A stretch of 64,000 bases of DNA from Theropithecus gelada (GCF_003255815.1 NC_037670.1:62450031-62514030); one strand, 5' to 3'; shown: positions 44,879-56,653, counted from the stretch's first letter. The notes: generated by a model not told the origin, from the letters alone. Numbers and translations: made by a program.

Positions 44879-45515
44879 CAGTCATTCTCAACCAGGAACA
44901 ATTTTGCCACCAGGAAACATGCAATGTCTGGAGACATTCTTGGTTGTCACAACTAGGGACTACTGGCACCTAATGAGTAAAAGCCGGATGCTGCTAAACA
45001 TTCTATAATGCACAGGACAGCTCCCATCACAGAGAATTATCCAGCCTTAATGTAATAGTGCTGGGATGGTTAATGTTATGTGTTGACCGAAGTGGGCTAA
45101 GGGATGCCCAGAGGGCCAGTAAAGCAGGATTTCTGGGTGTGTCCATGAAGGTGTTTCTGGAAGAGATTGGCATTGGAATCTCCAGAGTCCGCACCAGTGT
45201 GGGCTGATAACATCCAGTTTGTTGAGGGCCAGAATGGAATGAAAAGGTGGATGAAGGGCAAATTCTTTCTCTTCTTGAGCTGGGACATCCATCTTCTCCT
45301 GCTCTTGGGTCTTCAAACTCAGACTGAATTACACCACCAGCTTTTCTAGTTCTCCGGCTCATACACGGAAGACTGTGGGACTTCCCAGCCTCCATAATCA
45401 CATGAGCCAATTTCCACAATAAATCTCTTCTTATATTCCTATATCCATATCCTATTGTTTCCAGTTTTCTGGAGAACCCTGACTGATAAAGTACCGTGGT
45501 TGGGAAACCCTGCCC
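44879..45515 (+). mobile_element. MER5A split by an LTR
   Basis: The left piece has CAGTCATTCTCAACCAGGAA, ATGTCTGGAGACATTCTTGG, TGTCACAACTAGGGACTACT and ACAGGACAGCTCCCATCAC. The right piece resumes after the LTR with GTGGTTGGGAAACCCTG. The inner LTR is 45062-45489. Confidence 0.85.
45062..45489 (+). mobile_element. Solo LTR (ERVL/MaLR-like) inside MER5A
   Basis: Starts TGGGATGGTTAATGTTATGT and ends GGAGAACCCTGACTGATAA. It carries GGTGTTTCTGGAAGAGATTG, GAGCTGGGACATCCATCTTC and an AATAAA near 45419. The 5-bp flanks AGTGC and AGTAC look like a decayed target duplication. No internal viral region is present. Confidence 0.8.
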
Positions 45516-45559
45516 TAGATTTCTTTCTTTGGTCCTCGAAGCCTCACCTCAATCCCCAT

Positions 45560-46560
45560 AAATCCCACACCTGCAAGAAGAAAGAAAATGTGAAAAGAGT
45601 CCCTTCTGGGAATGGATGCTGATTCCTATGTAGATTCCTCTATTGAGAGATAACTGTTGGTCAGTAGTTGGACACTGCTAGTTCTCTTTTTTGAGGATTT
45701 CAAAACTGTGGTCTCTCTTCTCTATGGATAATTTTTTTCCAGTCCTATTGCTTCAAATATCATCTAAACACTTTCAACCCATAACTTGATTTCCTGTCTG
45801 GGCCTCTTTTCTGAGGTATACTGGACATCTCAAATCACATGATATGTAGATATCTGAAACTTGATTCCCAAACTGAATCCTTGGTGTCCTTCATCTCCCC
45901 ACAGCCAATACTGTCCACCCTAGTCTTCTTCCTCTCAGTCCATGACCATCACCCCCTGCCCACTGGCTTCATCACTGGCTCGTCTCTCCACCTCCTTGAC
46001 TCCTCCCCTTCCCCAGCAACCTCCTAACATGCACGCACACACACACATATAGGGAATATTACCACGCTTCTTCATCTCAAGTCCCTTTCTTCCCCCAGCC
46101 CATCTCCCAGAATGAATTCACTTGAATTCACTCCTGGTTTGCAGGAAAGTACAGAAATCCAAGGAATGTGGTGGGACTTGGTGGTCCAACTTAAAGGTCT
46201 AACCCTTTCACCTTTATCTCCCTCTGATCCATTTTCTACCCCAGAACCAGAGTGCTCTTAAACCATAAGTAAGCTAAAGTTACTGTTTTCTAGAAACACT
46301 TCAATGCCTTCCATTACAGTTGGGGGGATACAAATTATGTAACGTGGCTTGCAAGACTCCCCCTGCCCCACTTTGAGTGGTCCTTAGGGGTTGGCTTTCT
46401 GTCAGGGCCTGGGAGATGCTGAGCTTGATCCTCAGTGCCTTTGCAGAGGCTGTTCCCTGTTTGGAGCCCTTCCCTCACTCTTCCCCTTACCAAGGATCAT
46501 CACTTCTTCGGGTCTCAGTGCCTGTGAGACTCCAGGCTGGAGCATTTGGATGTGCGTCAC
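45560..46560. mobile_element. L2 (LINE-2) remnant, probable
   Basis: Diverged L2-like phrases: TCTCCCTCTGATCCATTTTC, AGAGTGCTCTTAAACCATAA, CTTCAATGCCTTCCATTACA, and CCTTTGCAGAGGCTGTTCCC. Confidence 0.55.
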
Positions 46561-48429
46561 TGGAGGGCTGACTTACCATTCTTTCTCTTTTCCCTCTTTC
46601 CTCCAATGGCTACTGTGGAGGTTTGGAGACTCCTCAGTGTCACTCTTCTTCTCTCTCTGGTTCCAGTCTAACAATATGAACTCCAGGTGCCCCGCCCTAG
46701 CCTGCTGCAGTTCCCCAGGATAGAGCAAGGAGAGCTCTTCCCTGCATCTAGCCTGTGACAAACGCCTCTGGTGACAGCCCTCTCCGCCTTGTTTCCAGTC
46801 CTTTAATGAGCTGCCCACAGTCAGCCTCACTTTCACTCTGCTCTTCACACCCACCGAGCCCCACGCTTGGAGCCGCTGGGGATCTGCCAGAAAGGCCAGG
46901 TCCTAAGATCCCTGCAGGCTGTGCCTGCTCAACTTCTCAATGTGGCTTCCTCAGCCCCGCTTTGTGCTCTCATAAAATTCTATCGACTTTGGGCCTTTTT
47001 AGAAATTTGTCCAATTTCCACTCAGAGCATTGTTTCATGCATCTCAACTATGATTTTGATGGGTTTGGGTAAGGAAGGTGAGTTCCTGGGTTCTGCTGAT
47101 ATCTGAACCTGGAAATCTTACCCATATTGCTGAGTGCCGCACCGGAAAGTGCAGGCTTACTTTGGCGCTGCCTTCAGGGGCAAGAGACTGTGCAATGCAG
47201 GCATCACCTGGTGCAGGGCTGGAACATATCAGATGACTTACTGGGCTCCAAAGTTGAAATCAGGGTTGCTTAGTAAAAGGTGGGATGTATGTAGAATCGC
47301 ATAAGAAAGATCCAAGTTTCCAGGATTTGGAATGAAACAGTCTCTTCAGAATGTGCTCTCAGGATTCCCAGAGGAGAGCTATTTCTCAAGATTTCCTTGA
47401 CCTTTGTCACCAGCAGGAATTAATGTTTAACTGGAACATGAGGCTGGAAATACAAGAAGAGGGAAACATGTGGCTTAGAGTTTCAAGAAGAGTGACTGCC
47501 TCAGCGCCGAGCGCCTCAGTGGCTTCTCTACGTGCTCTTCAGTCACCGAAGTTGGAGAATCCCATCAAGGACAGTAGCCCTGTAAGGAATTCGAATTTCC
47601 AGTGTGTAAGTCCCTGGTTTTATACCTACTCAGATTGTAGTGGGAAAACAGCAACATGTACCTTGACTCTCTGGCCCCACGTTACTGAACATTTGCTTAA
47701 AGGTGAACTCACTTGAGGGATCTTTTGCGGTGCTTTCTCTTCTGCTGCAGGCTGGCAGGGGTGTTTGTTCTGTGGGGGCTGTGCACTTGGTGGCTCTCCA
47801 TGCACACAGTCACTCCAGTGACACATGTTTAATAGGGACTGGGAATGATTTCATGACTGTGGCTCAGTAGCAAACGCAGGCCAGCTGTGATTCTATTTTT
47901 AACATGTACCACCAAGGGTGGTGGTGATATTTTATTCCACCGAGCCACTGTTTCTTCTGTAAATGAGGATTTTCTTAGTATTGACCTTGTGAGGATTAAA
48001 TCCCATAATTTTATGGAGGTGATTAGTAAACGTGAACTCTGCTCTTACCCTTATAACATCCGAGGCTCTGTGAGGGCTCTCTCCTTTTGGTGTATGGTAT
48101 AGTCTACTTAGAGGTCAATTTGGTGTCTACCTATGCAGGGTGATTTGAGGAGAATTAGAAGATCTTTCCCACCATTTTCCCACCAAAATGCTGAGTACAA
48201 TTCCCATCTGAAAACATATGCGGATAGGAATTTCTATTGGGAGAATTGTTTGGTTATCGACTTCAATGAGTCGAAGTTCTCCTGGTTTTAACTCTGTTGT
48301 TGGAAGTATGTAAGAATCAAAGCTTAATCCATGGAAATCGTCGCTCTCCATCATGCGTGAGTTAAAACCATTACTTCTGAGTGGTCAGTTTGCATTGGGC
48401 TCTGTCTAGAAGAAGGTTCACCTTCTTCA

Positions 48430-48530
48430 CCTCCAGTCACATCCCCATTTCACAAGTGAGCAAACAGCCAGAGGAGGGGAGGAGGATGGCATAAGATCTT
48501 GCAGCTGGCAGAGACAAAATGCGAATGTAT
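48430..48530 (-). mobile_element. MIR element fragment
   Basis: CATCCCCATTTCACAAGTGA, GAGCAAACAGCCAGAGG and ATCTTGCAGCTGGCAGAG follow the reverse-complement MIR order. Confidence 0.6.
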
Positions 48531-48948
48531 CCCGTTTGCACTTGGTGCTGTTGGGCAGCCAAGCAATCCAGTGTGTGGGTCCAGGGTGACAAGTGCCGCT
48601 CCCGTGGCTGGGGTAAGTCCCTCCAGCATTCAGTCTTGCTCTCTGTGCTTATCTGGATGAGGTGCAGGCTGAAGATGACCCTATAGAACTCTACCCTGGA
48701 AGTCCTCACAAAGTGGATACGTGGCATTTTTCAAACCAGGGACACGTTGGTGCTGCTTAATATTTAAATCATAATTTTCACACTCTTAAAAATTACTAAA
48801 TAAGTTTGAAGAGGCACAGCCATCTGCCTACAGTGCCACCCCTGAGCTTCACGCCACCCTGGTCTCCAAGACAAGGGAGAGGCTCAGGAATACTGAATGC
48901 AGGTACGACTGTGGAAGAGGAGCCGAGTTTTCACATTTTAACAAGGTC

Positions 48949-49228
48949 AGAGCACTTTGGGAGGCCGAGACAGGCAGATCACGAGGTCAGGAGATCGAGA
49001 CCATCCTGGCTAACCCAGTGAAACCCCATCTCTACTAAAAAAAAATACAAAAAATTAGCCAGGCGTGGTGGCGGGCGCCTGCAGTCCCAGCTACTCCACA
49101 GGCTGAGGCAGGAGAATGGCGTGAATCCAGGAGGTGGAGCTTGCAGTGAACCGAGACCATGCCACTGCACTCCAGCCTGGGCAACAGAGCGAGATTCCGT
49201 CTCAAAAAAACAAAAAAAACAAAAACCC
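48949..49228 (+). mobile_element. AluY-like element, 5'-truncated
   Basis: Starts at GAGCACTTTGGGAGGCCGAG and carries GATCACGAGGTCAGGAGATC and GAATGGCGTGAATCCAGG, with an A-rich tail. A short duplication AAGGTCA flanks it. Confidence 0.88.
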
Positions 49229-49422
49229 AAGGTCAATTGAGTAATCAACTGAATAAATAAATAAATTATTATGTAGAATGAGGGCTGGATGCTATGACTC
49301 ACATCTGTAATGCCAGCATTTTGGCAAGGTCAATTGAGTAATCAACTTGATAAATAAATTAATGATTATATAAAATGAGGGCTGGGTGCTGTGATTCACA
49401 CCTGTAATGCCAGCATTTGGGG
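49229..49422 (+). repeat. 97-bp tandem duplication containing the start of an Alu
   Basis: Copy 1 (49229-49325) and copy 2 (49326-49422) both run from AAGGTCAATTGAGTAATCAA through (AAAT)n and GGGCTGGRTGCT to TGTAATGCCAGCATTT. They differ by a few substitutions. Copy 2 continues into a full Alu. Confidence 0.9.
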
Positions 49423-49690
49423 AGGCTAAGGTGGGTAGATCACTTGTGCTCAGGATTTTGAGACCAGCCTGGGCAACATGGTGAGACCTCATCTCCACTA
49501 AAGATATAAAAACTAGCCAGGTGTGGTGGTGTGCACCTGTAGTCCCAGCTACTTAGGAGGCTGAGGCAGGAGAATCGCTTGAGCGTGGGAGGCAGAGGTT
49601 GCGGTGAGCCGAGATCGAGTCATTGCACTTAAGCCTGGGTGACAGAGTGAGACCCTGTCTCAAGAAATAATAATAATAATAAAATAAAAT
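49380..49690 (+). mobile_element. Old Alu (AluJ-like), full length
   Basis: Starts GGCTGGGTGCTGTGATTCAC, carries GATCACTTGTGCTCAGGATT, and ends in an (ATA)n tail. Diverged. Confidence 0.85.
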
Positions 49691-49756
49691 TATGAAAGTT
49701 TTACTCTGCCAAGAATCTATTACAGTTTTCTTTTTCCCAGGAACACTGGTCTGACT

Positions 49757-49761
49757 TTATT

Positions 49762-49792
<31 letters not shown>

Positions 49793-49975
49793 TACTTTAA
49801 GTTCTAGGGTACATGTGCACAACGTGCAGGTTTGTTACATATGTATACATGTGCCATGTTGGTGTGCTGCACCCATCAACTCGTCAGCACCCATCAACTC
49901 GTCATTTACATCAGTTGTAACTCCCAATGCCATCCCTCCCCTCTCCCCCCTCCCCATAATAGGCCCCATCGTATT
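49757..49975 (-). mobile_element. L1PA-type 3' end, antisense
   Basis: An (ATT)n tail, then TATACTTTAAGTTCTAGGGT, ACATGTGCACAACGTGCAGG, TTTGTTACATATGTATACAT and GTGCCATGTTGGTGTGCTGC: the signature reverse-complement 3' UTR of young primate L1. An 18-bp internal duplication (CACCCATCAACTCGTCAG) is present near 49871-49905. Confidence 0.92.
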
Positions 49976-49979
49976 ACAG

Positions 49980-50760
49980 TTTTAAAGATACATAGAGCCT
50001 TAAATATATAAAGAAAATCTTGGTTCAACTATGGAGAGAAATCAACAAATCCACCATCTCTACCAATTATAGTAAACTGGATGATAGATTTAGCAAACAA
50101 AACATTAGTAAACATTTAGAAAATTTCAAAAGCAAAAGTAATAATCTTGCTTTATTGGACATATATGGAATCAAATACCTAAAAGTTAGAAAATACACTA
50201 TCTTAAGTGTCTTAAATGGCATTATGCAAATGTCAACATCTATCAGAGAATTGCTGTCACACCAACATGTTCTCTGACCGCAATTCAATCCAATTAATTA
50301 AATTAGAATTCAATTTAAAAATAAGCAAATATTGCTATGTATGTCTGGACATTTTTTTTTTTTTTTTTTTTTTGAGATGGAGTCTTGCTCTGCCACCCAG
50401 GCTGGAGTGCAATGGCACAATCTCGGCTCACTGTAGCTTACGCCTCTCAAGTTCAAGCAATTCTCCTGCCTCAGCCTCCTGAGTAGCTGGGATTACAAGC
50501 GCCTGCCACTACCACTGGCTGATTTTTGTATTTTTAGTAGAGGTGGGGTTTCACCATGTCGACCAGGCTGGTCTCGAACTCCTGACCTCAGGTGGTGCAC
50601 CCATCTTGGCCTCCCAAAGTGCTGGGATTACAGGCATGAGCCACCGTGCCCGGCAGTCTGGACATTTTTTGAATAGCTACTGAATAACTCGTGTATCAAA
50701 GAAAAACAAAATAAAGATTAAATACTACTTATACACAAATGATAATAAAATATCAGCCCC
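49980..50760 (+). mobile_element. Old L1 ORF2 remnant interrupted by an Alu
   Basis: ATGTTCTCTGACCGCAATTC before the Alu and AATAACTCGTGTATCAAAGA after it are adjacent parts of L1 ORF2. The upstream AT-rich part fits the same element. Heavily decayed. Confidence 0.6.
50351..50655 (-). mobile_element. AluS-type element inside the L1 remnant
   Basis: A poly-T first, then GAGATGGAGTCTTGCTCTGC, and the end GAGCCACCGTGCCCGGC. The duplication GTCTGGACATTTTTT flanks the element on both sides. Confidence 0.93.
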
Positions 50761-51486
50761 CTCCTCATACCTTTGTCCCCCTGGTGTGTGGCCCAAGCTG
50801 TGTGCAGGGTGAAGGGCACACACCCAGGGAGCAGTGCAGTCCCAGCCCCGCCCTGCGGAAGCCCTGTGCTCAGTCACCCACTGCAGCCCCCAGTCTCCTG
50901 GCCAGTCCTCCCTCATGTGTGTATAGCCACGGGCAAGAAAGGAGGGTCTCAGGACAGAGGAGTTTCAGCTCAAGAAGTGCCTGACTGTCCCGCTTGACAC
51001 TGTCCCCTCCCACAGAGCTCCAATGCTTATAGCTGGGGCCTGCCTCTCCTCTGTGGTCATGGCTGAACTCACAGTGTTTGGGGGAATGAGCCACTTTGCT
51101 GCTGGCTTCTGGCTCCCCCTGGATGGTGATGCTTGGGCAGCTCCCATCTTGCCCTCTGCGCAGATGGGGCCTAATCTCCTTATTGCCTCCACTGTCCACG
51201 TGGCTGCTGCCTGTGGGTCCCCGCACGGCTGCTGGAGGGAGCTGCTTACACACAGGCTGAGACCAGGATCCCCTCACTTGTACAACCTGCCGGCTCCCTG
51301 CCCTGCAGCCCCTGCACTCACGGCATGTTCTGCTGCCTTGAAGGCTGCTGCCTCTGTCCCAGCTCCGTGGGGTCTCTGCTCTACAGGAGTAGCTTCTTCC
51401 TTGAAAAGATGCTGCTTAAAATTAGAGGATAGATGGCTCTGCTTGGGGAATTTCTAGCTCTGGACTGTGCCACAAGCCCTGGATGT

Positions 51487-51684
51487 GGTATGTGTATGTG
51501 TATGTGTATGCATGCATGCACTTAGGTATATGTGTGCGTGTGTGCATGTGTGCAAGCATGTGTATGTGGTATGCATGTATGTGCTATTGTACATGTATAG
51601 TGTGTATAAACATGCATGCATGTGTGCTTGTGTATGTGTGTGCATGCATGAGTGTGCATGGTGTGTGTGCATGTGTGTGTGGTC
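51487..51684. repeat. TG/TGCATG alternating tract, about 200 bp
   Basis: Runs of TGTGTATG, TGCATGCATGCA and TGTGTGCG almost without breaks. Its reverse strand gives His/Thr-rich false frames. Confidence 0.92.
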
Positions 51685-52357
51685 AGGGCAGAGGCACCTG
51701 CAGGTTGCTCGTCATCTGAGTGGACACTGTTCTCCACTCTTCCTCCTCTGCAAAACCCAGGCTCCTTTCCTAGCTTCATATGACTCCGCGTGCACCTTCA
51801 GGAGAAACGGAATCCTGCTCCTTCTATCACACCCATCAAGCAGGGGTTGGGGGAGGGGGTGAGGGTGGGGAAGATGATCCTCCCTGTTGCTGCCCAATGG
51901 TGGGAGGAGAGACGGAGCCCAAACCATGTTTTCAATGCTGATAGGCTTAAGGGTAACAGCACAGGAGTTTGAGATGCACACAGCTCAACACCTAATCTGC
52001 ATCTCACTTCACTTTCTCATCTGGCGAAGTGGGCTTGGGACCCTGAGCCTCCCGAGTATCACAGGGTCCTAATAGTCCCTCACAGAAGGCGCAGGCCCAG
52101 AGTGAGCACTCCCCACATGCCACGCCATCCCTTCCTCACCCCTGGAGTGGAGCCTGGGGGTTCTCAGACTTGTTGGGAGAGTCCCAGGAGCACTGGCCCC
52201 AAATCTGCATCCCACACAGTGCCTGGGAACCCAGGGCCCATTTTTTCCTTGGCGTCTCCCCAGCCCCCGCAGGCCGTGCTGTTCCTCGCCATCCTGCTAG
52301 GATGACTCTCTCCTCCTGGGGGCAGAGTGGGGGCAGGAGGTGGTGGGAGGGTGGAGG

Positions 52358-52470
52358 GATGCTGCTCAGTAAATAATGCAGAGCCGGCAGCTCTGATTGG
52401 CTTCAGAGAGGCAGACACTGTGTCTACATAAATGGCAATCACATCTTCTGTGCCTCTTAACTGTCACTGT
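52358..52470 (+). promoter_or_regulatory. DDC: Probable neuronal promoter of DDC
   Basis: In order: an AT-rich POU/homeodomain-like site TAAATAATGCA (52370-52380), an inverted CCAAT box GATTGG (52395-52400), a TATA-like ACATAAAT (52426-52433), then an initiator-like TCACTG about 30 bp on. I recall that the neuronal aromatic amino acid decarboxylase promoter of rodents uses NF-Y at a CCAAT box together with the POU factor Brn-2; this arrangement fits. GRB10 and DDC are known neighbours in the same orientation. Identification is by recall and context. Confidence 0.6.
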
Positions 52471-52516
52471 GGAGAGGAGAGAGAGAGGACAGAGAGCAAG
52501 TCACTCCGGGCTGCCT
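52464..52516 (+). other. DDC: Probable DDC neuronal first exon (5' UTR only)
   Basis: A purine-rich stretch GGAGAGGAGAGAGAGAGGAC followed by AGAGAGCAAGTCACTC and CTGCCT, ending at a consensus donor GTGAGT (52517). It matches the 5' UTR of DDC mRNA as I remember it (CAAGTCACTCCCGGCTGCC just before the second exon), with one G for C difference. DDC makes dopamine and serotonin by decarboxylating L-DOPA and 5-hydroxytryptophan. The exon has no ATG; the coding start is in exon 2, which is not in the window. The transcription start is approximate. Confidence 0.65.
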
Positions 52517-53814
52517 GTGAGTACCGCTCTTTGTCCTCATGGCTCGCGGACCAGACTCACGCGTCCAGCTCCCTGGATGGCCGTGACCCTGGGGTTTGGG
52601 GTGGGAGGTTTGCCGGTTGATTCTAGCTGTGCTGAGTTCCCCTCCTGCAGGAGAAAGGAGGTTCTGCCGACAGGGACAGCTGAGCATCCAGGGTGTTCAG
52701 GTGGCACAGGGTTTACAGGAACTTTTCAAGAAAATAGGCACTAACCTAGGTCGGCTTGCTTTTTTGTACCATCTGCAAGCAACAGGTCAGGCACATAATC
52801 CAAAACTTTGGATTGCTTTTTAGGCCACATTCCTAGAGCCACGACAGCAACATAACTGAGTGGAAATTATTTTCCAGACTGGCTCGCGTGCATGTAGTGA
52901 CCACGGAGGCCACACGATGGGTGGGAAAGAAGGAGGCTGTGCAGCCTCAGAGGCTGGGGTTTGCATTCAGGTGCACACCTCCCCGGCCGCCTTTCCTGCC
53001 TCAGAGGTGAAGGAGAGCAGCTAATTAACAGCGTCCTCCCAGCAGATCATGGTAAAAACCAGGTCTGATTTTATAAAGGAGCGGGCACACAATAGGTGTT
53101 CAATAAATGAGAGCCCTATTATGAATAAGGGAGGAAAGTGTGAGGGCGATGAAGATGCTGCTGCGTGGTCTGCTGCGCCCTCCATAGCCTGTTTTCTTCA
53201 GTTTCCAAGGGAAATTCAGGCAGGTGACATGGGTTCTCCCCACAAGCTTGTTTCTCTCTTGAAGACTCCAAGGGCAGAGACTCCTTGCGAAAATTTCTCA
53301 TTCAGATAAGCAGGGTTTCCCCTCCAAGAGGTGACAATCGCTGCACAAAAGCTGGTCCTCTGTGGGTTTGTCAAGTGTGCCAGAGACAAACACTCCTTTT
53401 GCTCGGGGCACGGGAGTCCTGGCTGGCAGCCTGCAGTGACCCCAGACTAGAACACAGGCATCGTAGATGGCTGACCACACAGCAAGTTCAGGGGTGTCTG
53501 AATGGTTCTGAAGGAAACAAAATCATACCATTCTCAGCAGTTTCTTTTCTTCCTGTCTTCTGGGCACACACTGGGTGGGCCTCTGCACACAGCCAGTGTG
53601 AATATAATAATTAAAATAAACCCCCCTTAACTCCCCTGCCACAAATTCAAAGAGATAGCCTGGGGGTTCTAATTACCTTTGTTTTCTGCTCTTCAACATA
53701 TTGATTATTCTGAAGGTTTTACTTTCAGAAACTCAACTTGAGTCAGCTGTCAAGTTTAGGGAACGGCTCTAGGAAAACCACACTACGTGGATATTTTAAA
53801 AGAAGTGTTCTGCA

Positions 53815-54105
53815 GCCGGGCGCAGCGGCTTATGCCTGTAATCCCAACACTTTGGAAGGCTGTGGTGAGTGGATCACCTGAGGTCGGGAGTTCAAGACCA
53901 GCCTGGCCAACATGGTGAAACCCCGTCTCTACTAAAAATACAAAAAATAGACAGGCGTAGTGGTGAGCACCTATAGTCCCAGTTACTCAGGGGGCTGAGG
54001 CAGGAGAATTGCTGGAACCTGGGAGGTGGAGGTTGCAGTGAGCTGAGATCACACCATTGTACTGCAGCCTGGGCAACAGAGCGAGACTCCGTCTCCAAAA
54101 AAAAA
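53815..54105 (+). mobile_element. AluS-type element, full length
   Basis: Starts GCCGGGCGCAGCGGCTTATG, carries GATCACCTGAGGTCGGGAGT, and has a poly-A tail. Flanked by AAGTGTTCTG and AAGGTGTTCTG. Confidence 0.92.
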
Positions 54106-54839
54106 GGTGTTCTGATGTTTTCTGTTTGTCTGGTGCTTGTTGGCATTTCTGGAGGAAGACATTCAGGGAGCCCAGAGGCACCTCGTGGACATACGCGGCA
54201 GCGATGGACACAGGACCTCATAGAAAAGGTTAGAATCCCACTGTGCTGAGAGATGGCGAAGGGTCCTGGTCTTGTGGTTTGGACAGAGGCAAGTGTGGAA
54301 GCCACTTCTGAGCTGTGCAGGCTGAGAGGAGCTCCGTGCCTGCTGCATGCTTCCCTCAGCCTCTCCACATTGCTGTCGCGGGGATCATACTGCTACTTTG
54401 CAGAGCTGATGTGAAGTTTAGGAGAATATAGGTAAAGGGCTTATACTGCTGCCCTGTATATGGCAACTCTTCAGCATTTCTTCTGTTTTGGAGGAGGTAG
54501 GGGGGAGGCACTTCTCTTGGGGCATGGAGGGCCGCAGAATTTGTTGAGTCTCTGCTTGTTTCCAGCCCAGGTGGGTGGAGGCAGACATGTGTCTGCGTGC
54601 TCAACGCTCCCACCCGAAGCCACATCCCCCTGTTCTCCCAGGTGCAGTGAACCAGGCAGGAGCCCTGGACCACACTCTCGGTTGCAGACACCACCTTCCC
54701 CATCCCAGTGGGAGCCCTGTTTAGAGTCCTGTGGTCTCATCTCTGGCCGTGGTGAGGACACGGGCAGCTGACAGTGCAGGTGTAAGTGGATTCCAGGGCA
54801 AAGGTGTGTTAGGAAAATGGTGACTTCAGAACACTGGCA

Positions 54840-54965
54840 CCCACTCCTGCACTTACTGGCTGTGTGGCTGTGGTCAAGTTAAACAGCGATAACTACTGGC
54901 CTGGCAGGGTTGTGAGCGTGTTCAGTGAGATGATGTATACCATGAGCTTATCAGGAGCTTGAGCA
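54840..54965 (+). mobile_element. MIR element fragment
   Basis: GCACTTACTGGCTGTGTGGC, GGTCAAGTTAAACAGCGATA and GGCAGGGTTGTGAGCGTG in sense MIR order. Confidence 0.75.
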
Positions 54966-56439
54966 CTGCTGATTTGTTTGGTTTCTTGGACACTAGGATG
55001 TGGCAACCAAGGTTCAACAGATTCTCAGGATTTTTTCCTGGTGGGGGGCACCTCAAGTGCAGGCTTCTTAGCAACACCAGGCCCCAGGCCGGCAACTGTT
55101 CAATATGAGGAATAGGGAAGCATTCAGTGTGAATCTAGAAGTCAATATTTACCGCCAAACTGGCTCATAAGGACTCCCCAAAGAGTGTGCCAAAGCATAC
55201 TAAATAGATTCACAGTGCAGGTGTCCTGTGTTTGTAATAGATGGTAAACCAGGACATGTCACGGGCACTGGATATTATGACTGTGGTGAAAAGAAGCAAC
55301 CAGCCAGAACATAATTTGAATTGTCTCAAGCCAATAGCAAAGGCAGATGGTTATGATCTCTTGTGAACTAGTAATGTGACTGCAAGAGAAAGGGGGAAAG
55401 AATTGAGAAAAAAAATAAGGGGAAAAATTTGTAAGGGGGGGTGATTTCTGAAGTTTCTTCTGACATAACTCTTCAATAAAATGAAAACAAAGGAGAAGTT
55501 AAAATTACCTAGCAGTTAGCATATAAACTTTTAAAATTAGCAACCATGAATGAAAATAATAACATGTGAATGTTTTAAGGTTTAAAGTTAAAATGCGAAT
55601 GAAGGAGAAAAGCTTGCGGAGATGGAGCGTGTACGCTCGATGCCTGATGGTGGGTGACATTTCCGTATCATTCCAGTTTTTCAAAAAGAAATTGACAACA
55701 TGCAAAAAGAACTGTACAACCCACATGTGTCAATTCTACTGGGGAATTAATATCTTCGAGAGACAGACCCAATAGGTGCGACCTGTATGGTGACAGTGGA
55801 GTGTCATCTACTCATGACGGTGCTGCCCATAACAGCGAACAGCTGACAGGCAAAGTGGGAATGGACGGTGTCATAGGAACACGGTGAAATCCCCACTCAG
55901 CAGCCCTTAATAGGAGCAAACAGGAGTGTTATGTTAAGGAAATTCTGCATATTGTAATGAGGCATACAGGAAAAATGTCAAGTGAAAAAAGGATCCCCAG
56001 TCATACACACATCCTCATTGCAACGATTTGAATTGTCTACAGTCAGGACTAAAATGGAATGATATCAATCAGTTTAATGTCCTTGACATTCTTTTTCGTC
56101 TTTTGAGACTGCTCAAGTTATGAATGTTTCCAGCCAGCGTTAACTTAGGTCACAGCATGGTTACAGAGATATGAGTGGAAGTAGTATCTTTCCATGGGAG
56201 GAAAACTGAAAACCAAGACAAACTTCTCTATGGCTCCTTTCCATGGGTCATTGTTGGCCAAGAATCTACTTTGACAGAGCTTTGTTTATTAAACAGGGAA
56301 TGAATAAGAAACAGCTGCACAAAGCTCCTTCCTCCTTCATGTCAGCAGAGCAGCAAGGCTTTCCCTTGAATTTTGATCTTTGTTGTAGAAATGTTCTCCC
56401 TTTTCTCTTACGCTACCTCAGGAGAAGAGGCTTCTGCCT

Positions 56440-56640
56440 GTCTTCTGTAGCATCAGTAATAATAATTGCTAGACACAGGTTGACAGTCCAAAGTGCTCTC
56501 TGCCTGCATGAGCTTGCAGCTCCATTTTACATGTGAAGAAACAGACTCAGAGAGGCCAAAACGTCAGCCAGCAGCTGCATGCCTCTTGCCGCAGAGCTAT
56601 GGACTCAAGCTGTTCTCTCTGAATGCAAACCCACTATTCT
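56440..56640 (-). mobile_element. MIR element
   Basis: CAGCTCCATTTTACATGTGA, AGAAACAGACTCAGAGAGGC and GCAGAGCTATGGACTCAAGC in reverse-complement MIR order. Confidence 0.75.
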
Positions 56641-56653
56641 TTCTACTCTCCAT

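Larger units (their letters stand above)
36706..52357. other. GRB10-DDC intergenic region
   Basis: About 15.7 kb with no convincing gene. It contains a truncated Alu, L1 pieces, the 1.2-kb minisatellite, DNA transposon fossils, an LTR, L2 and MIR remnants, a cluster of Alus with a local duplication (48940-50660), a TG tract (51487-51684) and G-rich runs close to the DDC promoter. The stretches 41000-43600, 46560-48400 and 50760-51480 show no supportable feature apart from a 32-bp repeat pair at 41257/41684. Confidence 0.7.
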
